From a virus, in the IMG/VR virus record IMGVR_UViG_3300022752_000236, positions 1 to 33,122 of that record: a stretch of DNA of 33,122 nt, one strand, 5' to 3'. Each line of letters begins with the position of its first letter. Positions within the stretch are counted from its first letter, which is position 1. The notes under the pieces are model-generated. The model was not told where the DNA came from. It ran no database searches and saw only the letters and a list, made by a program, of their open reading frames with translations. Both the position numbers and the translations under genes were made by a program. This document shows, piece by piece, positions 15,903 to 24,039 of this stretch.

Positions 15903-18900
15903 TTATCTATAAGCCCTAGTAGATTGCCCAACTTCACCGGTCAACGTGATGCCATAAATAGCAAACTGCTCACGGGCGGTTTGATGGGCAAATCCGACAT
16001 TAATATATCGACACCTTTGACACTGACGTGGAACATATGTTCTAAACGGAGCCGAATTAGACGCACCCCCAAAGAATCCACTGCCAAACGATTGATGACC
16101 AAAAATACCGTTCCCGTCTCCGCTAAACTCAACCGAAATAAACTCAGGTAGTAGATCCGTTGAAAAGCTCATTTCAGCAGCCGTAAACGCTTTGTTTGCA
16201 AACATTACGGTTGCCTCTCTTAAGTGCTTCAAACCAAGAGGATCGCCCATTGTTAAAGGAGAATAAACAAATGAACAAGGGATGGCTTTATACACACTAA
16301 TCGGTCCAATCACGTAATCAAGAGCCAAATTTAATGTTATTGTTTTTGAAGAACTATTAATCGATTCAATAATAGATTCTTGAATAGTATTGTTATCAAT
16401 TGGACGATAATTACTATAAGAAACAATTGGATCGGTGTTTAGTCTTGAAACAATCAAATTGTAACAAACCTTAATATCATAAAAATTTTCGTCTATGGTT
16501 GAAAAGGCGCCACCGGTTCCAGCAACCAGAAGATCAACTGGAATTGTGAACGTTGTGGAGCCAGTAACCGTCACTTCAAAATTACCATTTATATCACCAG
16601 CGGTGCTGCCCGAAATGGTGACGCGCCTTCCGGTTTGCAATCCATGATCAACCGCCGTTGTTATCACAACAGGATTTGATACCGCAGCCGTTGTTATTGA
16701 TTCACTCAAAGAACCAATAACATCGCTGTATCCAAAAGTAAGTTCGCTATCTAGTTTTGTGGCAAGAGACACCAGTTTAGACCGAAGATTATCTCCCGCT
16801 TGTGCAGCAAGTGTCGAATAGTAATCTGCACTAGGAACACCCGGATCAAGGTCAAGTTTTTCAAGTAATGAATTAAACTCAAAAACAGTAAGAGTTTGAT
16901 CTTGAACAACAACGTCGCCAACGCTCAAAGTAGACACGGTGGGCAAAGAGATTGTTTTATTTGAAAAAGAACCGCTGACAATTGAAAGTGATAATTCTCG
17001 GTCTGCGTAATCGTAACGTGTAAATTCCTTGCGTTCTTTTTCTAAATAATTCACGTCTCCGGCGCCAAGGTAAAGCTTGTCATCAGAAGGATTCACAATT
17101 CCACAAGTCGCGGTTTTATCGACAGTTGTCCAAGAATTAGTTAAATTACTATAACGAAATCCGATTGTTCCAACAGTATCATTTGTTTCATTGGTTGTAT
17201 AAACCGTATAAGAATTATCTGATTCGTATCCAATTCCCCAAGTAGCCGAGCTAAAGTTTAAAAACTGACTAGACGCTTTTTTTAGAATTTCAGTGTCGAT
17301 TGGACGTGAAATAACGTTGACGCCCGCTTCTGTTATAGTACAGACACCTTGTGTTGTCCAACCATAAAGCTGGTTATTTGCAACAGAAAGGGAATCTGGC
17401 GCAAAAAGAATGCAACTGCTGTCAAATAGTGCAACGGTAAACGGAGCTGTTTCCCCAGAAAGACGGTACAGGCCATCTTCTTTAAAAACAAATAACGAAT
17501 CACGAAGGGGAAAAATTCGAAGAATGGCTTTATCTGTGGCACCAATATCAATGTAATTTGCAATTGGAACAGACTCAGGCTGTTGATATTTAGAATAATA
17601 AATACGATGAGGCTGCTCTTCATTTGAAGAAGATTCAGCGGCAGTTGTTAACTCAAAACAACCTTTAGTTGACGGACTTGAAATTCCAACCGGGATACTA
17701 AAAGTAGTTGCGGACAGCCACGTTATCTCGTGTACTCCGTCTGTTATTGGAGTTCCGACAGACGGAGGAACCGAAGGCGTTGCGTCCGTATTGGATATAA
17801 TCGCCTTATTGCCGTTAAAAAGGTTATGGTTAGCTGATGTTGTAACAAGAGACGAGGAAGCATCAATACTTGTAATAGAACTAATTGAAACTCCCGAAGG
17901 CGAAATATCCGGATTAAACGACTCCCCAATAATAGAGTCGCTTCCAACAACATAAAATTCATTTGAATTTAAAGTTCGCCCTTCGATTAAAAAAGTTCCC
18001 GGAGTTGAGTTTGTTCCGGAAATATAAAAAGCGTTTACAATATCATTATCATTTTTGTTTATAACACGGATTAGGCTTTTTGCAGTTTCTTCAATTGCTA
18101 TCCCAACCGATGCGTTTGATGAGAGAAGAACTTGTCTATTTGAAACATTTTCTCCGCGACCGTTTTGTGCTGTTGTAATTGAAAACCCAAGGGGGGGAAT
18201 TGACGGAAAAGTTGAGTCCGTTGTCTCACCTGATTCAAGCGTTTTTATTAAAACACTAGATCCCGATGTTGATAGTCTATATACCCCTATGGTTGCCGAT
18301 CCATCTGTTGTAAAGTCAACCACAGTTCCACCAAGGGTCAAAGACAATTGAAAAGTGTTTAATCCGGCGTTTACAATATAATAACTATCGTTATTTAATT
18401 CCCTTGGCAATTCTCCCGTTGACGCAAGTTGAATAATGTCACCATTTGATAAGCCGTGAGATGGCGAAGTAAACGTATTGGTTAATGCCGAAGCAGACGC
18501 AGTTACTATTAAGTTAAAAACGTTTGCAATGAATGAGTTTAAAACGTTTGAAATTGCATTTTTTGTTTTGTTTGCAACAACAGTCGCTGAGTCTATTGTA
18601 TTAACTGAAACCGCTATTCCGATTTTTTCAGAAAGAGCAGGAACTGTTAATTTTGGATCGATAGATAAGCCCACTTTATACCAAACATAATACAATAATT
18701 CATCGTTTGCTGAATTAATTGTAAAATAACTAGCAGTGCTTGCACTGGAAACTAAGTTCGACGCTAGTCCACACCCCAGCTCCGTTACTTCAATTTTTCC
18801 AGTAACAAACTGATATGTATTAGTTGTTGTTCCGTCACTAATTGTGAGTTTATACGGGTCAGAAAGATTGAAGTTATTAATCATATTAACAACCCCAATA

Positions 18901-21314
18901 AGCGTCAAAGTTTTACGCTGACGAGTGCTTGTATTTGAAAAAAATGTATAGCCTTTAAAACGATTAATATCCAAAGCAAACGGTGGAACGTCGTTTGCCT
19001 GTAACCCACCCTCTCCGGAGCGTTCGTTTGTGTAAAGATAAGCACCAGTTCCGGCAATTGATTCAGGCGTATTATCAATAAAACTAGCAACTCCTGAACT
19101 TAACTCTAAACTGGTCGGAAATTTTTCTTCAATTTGATAATATTCTTGAATAATCGCAATATCACTAATTGAAGACACACCCGTTACGGTGGCGATAGCC
19201 GTTCTGTATACCTGATAGAAGTAGGGATTATTATCAACCGAATACTGTCTAACAACTTCTGGAATCGTTGTTTTTAAAGTAACAGAAGCGTTCGATGTTA
19301 CGCCAAGCGTTTCCAAATAATAGGTAAAAACTGAACTTGAAATAATATTACTTCCGCGAGCTGAAACAAACTCTTGCAAAGATGAAATAATATTTGAAAG
19401 ATATTCTTGTAAAGACAAAAGCTGATCGTTGGTTGCGGGAATATTTTGCTCAACTGGCTGTTCTATTGAACGAAACAAGTTGCCTTCAAGCTTAGCAGTT
19501 GTTGTTCCATCGACAACCACGTTCCAAGACGCTGAAGAACCCGCTTGAGTGACAAGCTTCGCCACCGTCCCAGATCCTGTCAAAGTATTTGCTGAACCAT
19601 TAGAAACAGTTGAAACGCGGAACGTATTTGTCGCTAATCCGGCAGAAAGAACATAATACTGCGTGCCAGTAATAACACGGTTCATTGTTCCGGTTCCGGC
19701 GGTGAAAGTGATTGCCGTACCGCCAGCGGTTGTTGCAAGTTGAAACGTATTAGTTGCAACATTTATAACGTAATACGTTTTATTTTGATCAACTCCGGTT
19801 GTTCCGCCTCCAACTGTTGGAAATGTTACTGTATTTCCATTCTGAAGTCCATGCGCCACAACGGGGGACAAAGAAACAGTGTTTCCAGCGTTAAAGGTAA
19901 TTGATTCATTTGTTGGGGTTGTAACGTTAAAAGAAACCGTATCTCCAGCTACATAGCCGTGATTGGCTGAAGTAATATCAGTACTTAATGGACTTGAAGT
20001 CGAAAATGACTTTTTCAAATCAATACTGAACGTATCTTTTGAAAGATATGAAATATTATACGTTCCATTTATTGAGGGAACTGAATTAGATCCTGATATA
20101 GTTATCGTTTGTGTATTTTTTAATCCGTGATCTCCGCACGTAATAACACAAACACCGGATCCTTGAGCGGGAACCGTCGAGATGTTAGTGATCGTTCCGC
20201 TAACGCCAACTGGATTACTTGCTGTATAATTTTTTGCAGTAAATGTAACAGAGCCAGCAGCAACGCCCGTTAGTATTTGATCGGTATTAATACCATCAAC
20301 TGAAACGCCGTTTGACGTAAACCCTAAAATAGAGCTTACTGAATCAACCGGAATGTTTATTTTGTCGCCGCTAATAAAGTAATTAGTTGCTGTTCCAGCT
20401 GAAAAATTAACCGTAACGACCCCAGAAGAGACTGTAGCTCCGCTGATGTTAAGCTGAGAATACGCTGCCCCTGTTCCACTATCGTTTGCAAACAGAAGAT
20501 CTTCATCAAGCTTTTTAGCAAGTGAAATTAAGTTATTTCGAAGCTCAACCGAAGTTGCACTAATCGGAAGCGCCAATGACGAATAATAATTGGTGTCATT
20601 TAAAAGCGAACTTCCGGAGTTTGTTACGTTGTCTAATTGAAAAAGAAAATTTGAAAAATCACGAAGAGTAAGATCAAGAAGAGGATTCAAAACTGTAACG
20701 GCATCACTAGGGGCACCAAGCACTAGATTTCCGTTTGAGTCCTTTGTTCCCCAGACTATTTTATAAGCAACACCGCTGTCCGAAGTTAAAAAACTTGAAA
20801 CGTCACCAAGAGAAACGTTTAAAGTCGCTTCCGCGTCAAGCGCTTTTACTCCGCCGGCTTGTGTAATATTTGAAGCACTAAACGTGTCTGAGGATTTCGC
20901 TGAGATTTTTCGAACGCCCTCAGAAGATGTAAAATAAAGATTGCTATTAGCTTCGATTGATTTGATTCTAAGACCAGATTGTGCTTCAGAAATGGACGCG
21001 ACCCACTCATTCCCATTAACAATTTCGTTAAAATCAAAAAACGAAGTAACACCCGCATTATTTAAACCGTTTTCATATTGAAGGCGATTTGAAAAATGGC
21101 GAATTAATTTGTTTTTGTATGTGAGAAGTTGCTTACAGCGGTCACTCACGCTACCCATTGCCGTGCCATAAAGAGCATATCCACGACGAGACTCAATAAC
21201 GTTATCACGACGGATAATAACGTTTGATGCCTCAACAAGACTCCCGGGCTGAGCTTCTAGTTGATTGGGAGAAAAGTTAAGACCGAGTGCTTTGAGTAAC
21301 GGAAGCGAAGGCAT
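15903..21314 (-). CDS. Very large tail tubular B / tail nozzle-like protein, 1803 aa
   Basis: The N-terminus (NFSPNQLEAQPGSLVEASNV, then DNVIESRRG and RCKQLLTYKNKLIRHF) is the signature of podovirus tail tube/nozzle proteins that carry a beta-propeller; T7 gp12 has a related role in 794 residues. Here the protein is more than twice as long. Inserted sequence is strand-rich and holds six HG-type modules near H396, H452, H488, H953, H1163 and H1557 (for example AHGLQNGNTVTF). A second duplication pairs residues 216-273 with 1476-1525 (NYYSSLA...LISLAKKLDEDL against DYYSTLA...LVSLATKLDSEL). Residues 1235-1420 look propeller-like (YYSKYQQPESVPIANYIDIG, then LFVFKEDGLYRLSG). The C-terminus (1690-1803) is a compact end. 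AAGGG precedes the ATG. Confidence 0.8.
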   Translation of the reverse strand: MPSLPLLKALGLNFSPNQLEAQPGSLVEASNVIIRRDNVIESRRGYALYGTAMGSVSDRCKQLLTYKNKLIRHFSNRLQYENGLNNAGVTSFFDFNEIVNGNEWVASISEAQSGLRIKSIEANSNLYFTSSEGVRKISAKSSDTFSASNITQAGGVKALDAEATLNVSLGDVSSFLTSDSGVAYKIVWGTKDSNGNLVLGAPSDAVTVLNPLLDLTLRDFSNFLFQLDNVTNSGSSLLNDTNYYSSLALPISATSVELRNNLISLAKKLDEDLLFANDSGTGAAYSQLNISGATVSSGVVTVNFSAGTATNYFISGDKINIPVDSVSSILGFTSNGVSVDGINTDQILTGVAAGSVTFTAKNYTASNPVGVSGTITNISTVPAQGSGVCVITCGDHGLKNTQTITISGSNSVPSINGTYNISYLSKDTFSIDLKKSFSTSSPLSTDITSANHGYVAGDTVSFNVTTPTNESITFNAGNTVSLSPVVAHGLQNGNTVTFPTVGGGTTGVDQNKTYYVINVATNTFQLATTAGGTAITFTAGTGTMNRVITGTQYYVLSAGLATNTFRVSTVSNGSANTLTGSGTVAKLVTQAGSSASWNVVVDGTTTAKLEGNLFRSIEQPVEQNIPATNDQLLSLQEYLSNIISSLQEFVSARGSNIISSSVFTYYLETLGVTSNASVTLKTTIPEVVRQYSVDNNPYFYQVYRTAIATVTGVSSISDIAIIQEYYQIEEKFPTSLELSSGVASFIDNTPESIAGTGAYLYTNERSGEGGLQANDVPPFALDINRFKGYTFFSNTSTRQRKTLTLIGVVNMINNFNLSDPYKLTISDGTTTNTYQFVTGKIEVTELGCGLASNLVSSASTASYFTINSANDELLYYVWYKVGLSIDPKLTVPALSEKIGIAVSVNTIDSATVVANKTKNAISNVLNSFIANVFNLIVTASASALTNTFTSPSHGLSNGDIIQLASTGELPRELNNDSYYIVNAGLNTFQLSLTLGGTVVDFTTDGSATIGVYRLSTSGSSVLIKTLESGETTDSTFPSIPPLGFSITTAQNGRGENVSNRQVLLSSNASVGIAIEETAKSLIRVINKNDNDIVNAFYISGTNSTPGTFLIEGRTLNSNEFYVVGSDSIIGESFNPDISPSGVSISSITSIDASSSLVTTSANHNLFNGNKAIISNTDATPSVPPSVGTPITDGVHEITWLSATTFSIPVGISSPSTKGCFELTTAAESSSNEEQPHRIYYSKYQQPESVPIANYIDIGATDKAILRIFPLRDSLFVFKEDGLYRLSGETAPFTVALFDSSCILFAPDSLSVANNQLYGWTTQGVCTITEAGVNVISRPIDTEILKKASSQFLNFSSATWGIGYESDNSYTVYTTNETNDTVGTIGFRYSNLTNSWTTVDKTATCGIVNPSDDKLYLGAGDVNYLEKERKEFTRYDYADRELSLSIVSGSFSNKTISLPTVSTLSVGDVVVQDQTLTVFEFNSLLEKLDLDPGVPSADYYSTLAAQAGDNLRSKLVSLATKLDSELTFGYSDVIGSLSESITTAAVSNPVVITTAVDHGLQTGRRVTISGSTAGDINGNFEVTVTGSTTFTIPVDLLVAGTGGAFSTIDENFYDIKVCYNLIVSRLNTDPIVSYSNYRPIDNNTIQESIIESINSSSKTITLNLALDYVIGPISVYKAIPCSFVYSPLTMGDPLGLKHLREATVMFANKAFTAAEMSFSTDLLPEFISVEFSGDGNGIFGHQSFGSGFFGGASNSAPFRTYVPRQCQRCRYINVGFAHQTAREQFAIYGITLTGEVGQSTRAYR
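16740..20669 (-). repeat. Internal duplicated segments in the nozzle-like gene
   Basis: Codons for residues 216-273 (about 20496-20669) and 1476-1525 (about 16740-16889) encode the same type of helical unit: FxxxLxxLD, a spacer, [ND]YYS[ST]LA, then a helix with LxSLAxKLD[ES][DE]L. Each is followed by strand sequence and, further on, HG modules (CGDHGL at 20129 and VDHGL at 16646). The copies are diverged, so the duplication is old or the units are independent copies of a common module. Confidence 0.7.
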
Positions 21315-21324
21315 GTTATAGCCC

Positions 21325-21585
21325 TTAACCGTTTGACCAAGTAATTAAAATAACAGAGTTAGATGGTTCGCTTAAAGTATAACCGTTTTCAACTAAAAAC
21401 GCTTTTAATTGCGTAATTTTTTCAGAGCTAAGTTGATGTGCTTGTTTGTCATAAGTATATGTGGTAAGACCAAGATCGGCATTTGCCTTAATTCTAGCAT
21501 CTAAAAACTCAACAGCGTTTTTAAATGCTGCACTATTAGCTACTCTTGTTCCGGCTTGAGAGGCGGTTATCATTGTTAATGGCAT
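21325..21585 (-). CDS. Hypothetical small protein, 86 aa
   Basis: Unrecognised. It begins PLTMITASQAGTRVANSAAF and has a mid helix (KNAVEFLDARIKANADLGL), then a second helix (SSEKITQLKAFLVENGYT) and a short strand end (NSVILITWS). It is neither membranous nor low-complexity. AAAAGGAAAA precedes the ATG well. It lies between the tail tubular A-like and B-like genes, so a small tail or completion protein is plausible. A weak copy of the late upstream element lies 20-30 nt upstream. Confidence 0.6.
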   Translation of the reverse strand: MPLTMITASQAGTRVANSAAFKNAVEFLDARIKANADLGLTTYTYDKQAHQLSSEKITQLKAFLVENGYTLSEPSNSVILITWSNG

Positions 21586-21600
21586 ATTTTTTCCTTTTGT

Positions 21601-21618
21601 TAATTGTTAGTTGTTAAT
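21601..21618 (-). promoter_or_regulatory. Weak copy D of the late upstream element
   Basis: The minus strand reads ATTAACAACTAACAATTA, then ACAAAAGG before the ATG at 21585. It shares TTAACAACTA with the stronger copies but lacks the TATA part. It may be only a fortuitous AT-rich match. Confidence 0.25.
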
Positions 21619-21622
21619 AAAA

Positions 21623-22900
21623 CTACATGCGTTTACGCACACCCATTTTAAGGTAGCGAAGAATAGAATGTCTAGCGGTAATTTTTTGAGGAGCACCCTC
21701 AACACGGTCATCAAGCAAGCTTCCTTGCCGATATTCCATTTCTTTAATTTTATCGTTTGCCATTGCAAGCCCAGCTTGATCGCCAAGCGAAGCTAGAATG
21801 CGAGCTGCTGTTTTTTCAGCAAGCATATTATGAAGATCTGGCGGAATCTGCGGAATAATAGACTCTCCAGCCAAGCAAACGTAATCGCCTGTTAAAATGT
21901 TAGCAATCTGCGGAACGAATCCGTATCCGTTCGAAAGTTCAATTAAAAGATCATTACGATTTACTTTGAGGCAGTATACACCCACAGAAGGATTAGTAAC
22001 CGCTTTAACTCTAACATCAAATACGTAAGTCTTATGACCCGGCTTAGTTTGAAGGAAATCAATTTTAGAACCCACTGAATAAAGCGAGTTCACTTCTGTA
22101 CCAAAATTGAATCCAACTTGAGTAGAAATAGACAGCGCTGTTTCATTTAATGCGACAAATGATGTTGTAATATCATCAAATGTAAACGTAACGGTTGCGC
22201 CACTTGCAGAAGCGCTTACTCCATCAATTGCGGCTAATGTGACCGCTGAAACAATAGCGGCGGCGGTTGCTGCGGCGTTTACGCCGGCAACAATGGGAAT
22301 GTCAGTTGCAATCGGCTGAACGCTCTGTGTTCCGGTTGTAACGGTGATTACATCCCCGGCAACAATGGCTCCGTTGTTTGTGATTGTAATATCTTGAGAA
22401 AACGACTGAATGACCCTTGCGCGGTCGTTTGCAACAAGCTGATTTGGACGAAGAAAAATAAAGAAATTAAGGTTCCCAGTAGGGCCGCCAATGACGCTAG
22501 GGGTTAGCACAACGTCATTGTTTTCTAAATAAAACTTGTGAATAGCTTGATTGGCACCAATATTGCGCTGAAAAAACGCTTTATCATCGGCACCAATACG
22601 GGTCATTTCAAAGAAATTCCCGCTTGAGTCTGACCACATTAGGTCGCGAAGACGCATTCCAATCGCACGATCCGGAATAGGATAGCGACTGATGTTACTA
22701 ACTAACGGAGTCTGTACGCGGTAAACGAAGTATTCTTCGTGATATTGCAGAACCGAAGGAACCTGAGAGATAAACATTTCTTCGTTTGCAAAACGGAGAA
22801 TGTCTTCTTCAGAGAACGTATTTTGAGATACAGGGAACGCAATTTTACGCTTTACAGCCTCAATAATGTCATTGGAGGTCATCCAAGGATTTGAGGCCAT
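21623..22900 (-). CDS. Tail tubular A-like adaptor (connector) protein with inserted beta domain, 425 aa
   Basis: The opening (PWMTSNDIIEAVKRKIAFPV, then FSEEDILRFANEEM and VLQYHEEYFVY) matches podovirus head-tail adaptor/tail tubular A-type proteins, which sit between portal and nozzle; the position next to the nozzle-like gene agrees. T7 gp11 is 196 residues; this one is twice that. Residues about 170-268 form a strand- and Ala-rich insert (ITITNNGAIVAGDVITVTTG, GVNAAATAAAIVSAVTLAA) that looks like a fibre-type or Ig-like decoration domain. The adaptor sequence resumes afterwards, and the helical C-terminus (PPDLHNMLAEKTAARILASL) is again typical. Confidence 0.75.
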   Translation of the reverse strand: MASNPWMTSNDIIEAVKRKIAFPVSQNTFSEEDILRFANEEMFISQVPSVLQYHEEYFVYRVQTPLVSNISRYPIPDRAIGMRLRDLMWSDSSGNFFEMTRIGADDKAFFQRNIGANQAIHKFYLENNDVVLTPSVIGGPTGNLNFFIFLRPNQLVANDRARVIQSFSQDITITNNGAIVAGDVITVTTGTQSVQPIATDIPIVAGVNAAATAAAIVSAVTLAAIDGVSASASGATVTFTFDDITTSFVALNETALSISTQVGFNFGTEVNSLYSVGSKIDFLQTKPGHKTYVFDVRVKAVTNPSVGVYCLKVNRNDLLIELSNGYGFVPQIANILTGDYVCLAGESIIPQIPPDLHNMLAEKTAARILASLGDQAGLAMANDKIKEMEYRQGSLLDDRVEGAPQKITARHSILRYLKMGVRKRM

Positions 22901-22903
22901 AAA

Positions 22904-23320
22904 TTAGCTCATCTTTTCGATTTTAGCTTTTAGCTCTGCAAGTTCAGCAAGAAGCTCTTCTTTTGACTTTTCTTCGCCAGCTTCTTCGGATGCTTCGGCT
23001 GCTTCTTCGCCTTCACCCATGTGCATGCCGCCGCCGTCTTCAGCGTCAGCCACCATTTGTTCTTCAGATTCCTTCGCTTCGTCCATTCCGGACTTTTCAG
23101 GCATCTTTTCGGTAAGCTTTTCAGCGAGCTTTAGACCTTCTTGAAGACCTTTCTTAGAAGGAGCAGCAACGCTGACCTTCTTAAGATCGGAAAGACGATC
23201 CTTCATCATACCACTAGCTGTGTCGCTAAGATCCTTGAGAACAGAAGATTTGGCCTTAACTTCGTTTTCAGAAAGCTTTTTGCCCTTCTTCTTTTCCATA
23301 AGTTTTTCCATTTTATGCAT
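22904..23320 (-). CDS. Small charged helical protein, 138 aa
   Basis: N-terminal half basic (MEKLMEKKKGKKLSENEVKA, with SVLKDLSDTASGMM), middle acidic with AEDGGGMHMGEGEEAAEASE, and a coiled-coil C-terminus (LLAELAELKAKIEKM). There is no enzyme motif. Such Lys/Glu-rich proteins are common near the connector genes of podoviruses; chaperone, scaffold-like or minor virion roles are possible. The ATG at 23320 has GGTGA 5 nt upstream; a second ATG 3 codons in is an alternative. Confidence 0.65.
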   Translation of the reverse strand: MHKMEKLMEKKKGKKLSENEVKAKSSVLKDLSDTASGMMKDRLSDLKKVSVAAPSKKGLQEGLKLAEKLTEKMPEKSGMDEAKESEEQMVADAEDGGGMHMGEGEEAAEASEEAGEEKSKEELLAELAELKAKIEKMS

Positions 23321-23330
23321 AGATCACCAA

Positions 23331-23555
23331 TTAGCTGTAGGTTTCTTGGGTGGAATTTGCGCCGTGCGTGGTGACTGCCGGATCGGTGTCGCGAACAGTG
23401 ACCTGAGCGGTTGCTGAAATATTAGCGCTGTTGATAGCGTTAATATAATTAGCGACAGCATTAAGAGCTTCTGGTGAACTCTTGGTCGCCTGAATCTTTG
23501 AATTCAGTTCGTCAATGCTGTCCGGTGAATTAATAACAATAACTAGATGTGCCAT
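23331..23555 (-). CDS. Hypothetical small protein, 74 aa
   Basis: Unrecognised. I chose the ATG at 23555 (MAHLVIVINSPDSI) because AGGGGT stands 6 nt before it; a longer version would run 63 nt into the upstream gene. It has a helix (SIDELNSKIQATKSSPEALN), a second helix (AVANYINAINSANI) and a C-terminal strand (SATAQVTVRDTDPAVTT). The alternation of helix and strand suggests a small globular domain. It is located among connector genes, probably in the same message. Confidence 0.6.
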   Translation of the reverse strand: MAHLVIVINSPDSIDELNSKIQATKSSPEALNAVANYINAINSANISATAQVTVRDTDPAVTTHGANSTQETYS

Positions 23556-23563
23556 TTTAACCC

Positions 23564-24022
23564 CTATTTTTTTAAGATAATCAATCCAATAATTGTAAGT
23601 GTTTGCAAAACAAGACACACCACAATAATCGGTTGAATAGTTTGTTTTTTCTCAGCCACAGCACCGTCTTTAACGATGATTGGCTTTTCAATTTCCTTGT
23701 ATACGGTTTTCTCTATTATAACAGGTTTATCGACGTATACAATCTCTTTTTGTGTTACAACAACCTGCTTTTCAACCTCAACAATTTGAGGTTCTTTAAC
23801 AATAACAACTTCGGTTTTAGACGAGGGTTCCAGCTTCATTACCGGAACAAGCTCAGCCAAGCCTTCTTTAACAGCAGATGCTACCGATGTTGCAATCTGC
23901 GAGGTGTCAGCGTTGACTTTAATGTCAGCCCCACCAACGATATAAACACGCTTAGCATCGATAGATTCATCGTGCTCGTGGCGCTCAATTTGGTTATTAT
24001 CTCGCTGGGTTAGGTTACTCAT
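23564..24022 (-). CDS. Tail-anchored rod-like membrane protein, 152 aa
   Basis: N-terminal half soluble (SNLTQRDNNQIERHEHDESI, then AKRVYIVGGADIKVNAD and a helix). Residues 70-118 are a run of short strands made of alternating V/I and charges (EVEKQVVVTQKEIVYVDKPV, IIEKTVYKEIEKPIIV), which would make an extended rod. Residues 129-150 are a clear transmembrane helix (PIIVVCLVLQTLTIIGLIIL) ending in KK. No signal peptide, so this is a C-tail-anchored protein with its bulk in the cytoplasm. A membrane protein in the middle of connector genes is odd. There is no ribosome-binding site: the 13-nt late element sits where it should be. Confidence 0.6.
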   Translation of the reverse strand: MSNLTQRDNNQIERHEHDESIDAKRVYIVGGADIKVNADTSQIATSVASAVKEGLAELVPVMKLEPSSKTEVVIVKEPQIVEVEKQVVVTQKEIVYVDKPVIIEKTVYKEIEKPIIVKDGAVAEKKQTIQPIIVVCLVLQTLTIIGLIILKK

Positions 24023-24039
24023 ACAGTATAGTTGTTAAA
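24023..24039 (-). promoter_or_regulatory. Late upstream element, copy B
   Basis: The minus strand reads TTTAACAACTATACTGT directly before the ATG at 24022 and directly after the stop of the 1075-aa gene. Its first 13 bases are identical to copy A. A TATAAT runs across the stop codon just upstream. If it is a promoter, the transcript would be nearly leaderless; otherwise the conserved bases have another role. Confidence 0.4.

Noticed and set aside
23603-24013. 136-codon open frame on the plus strand opposite the tail-anchored protein
   Set aside because: It mirrors the codon pattern of the minus-strand gene, has no binding site, and sits antisense within a tightly packed leftward cluster.
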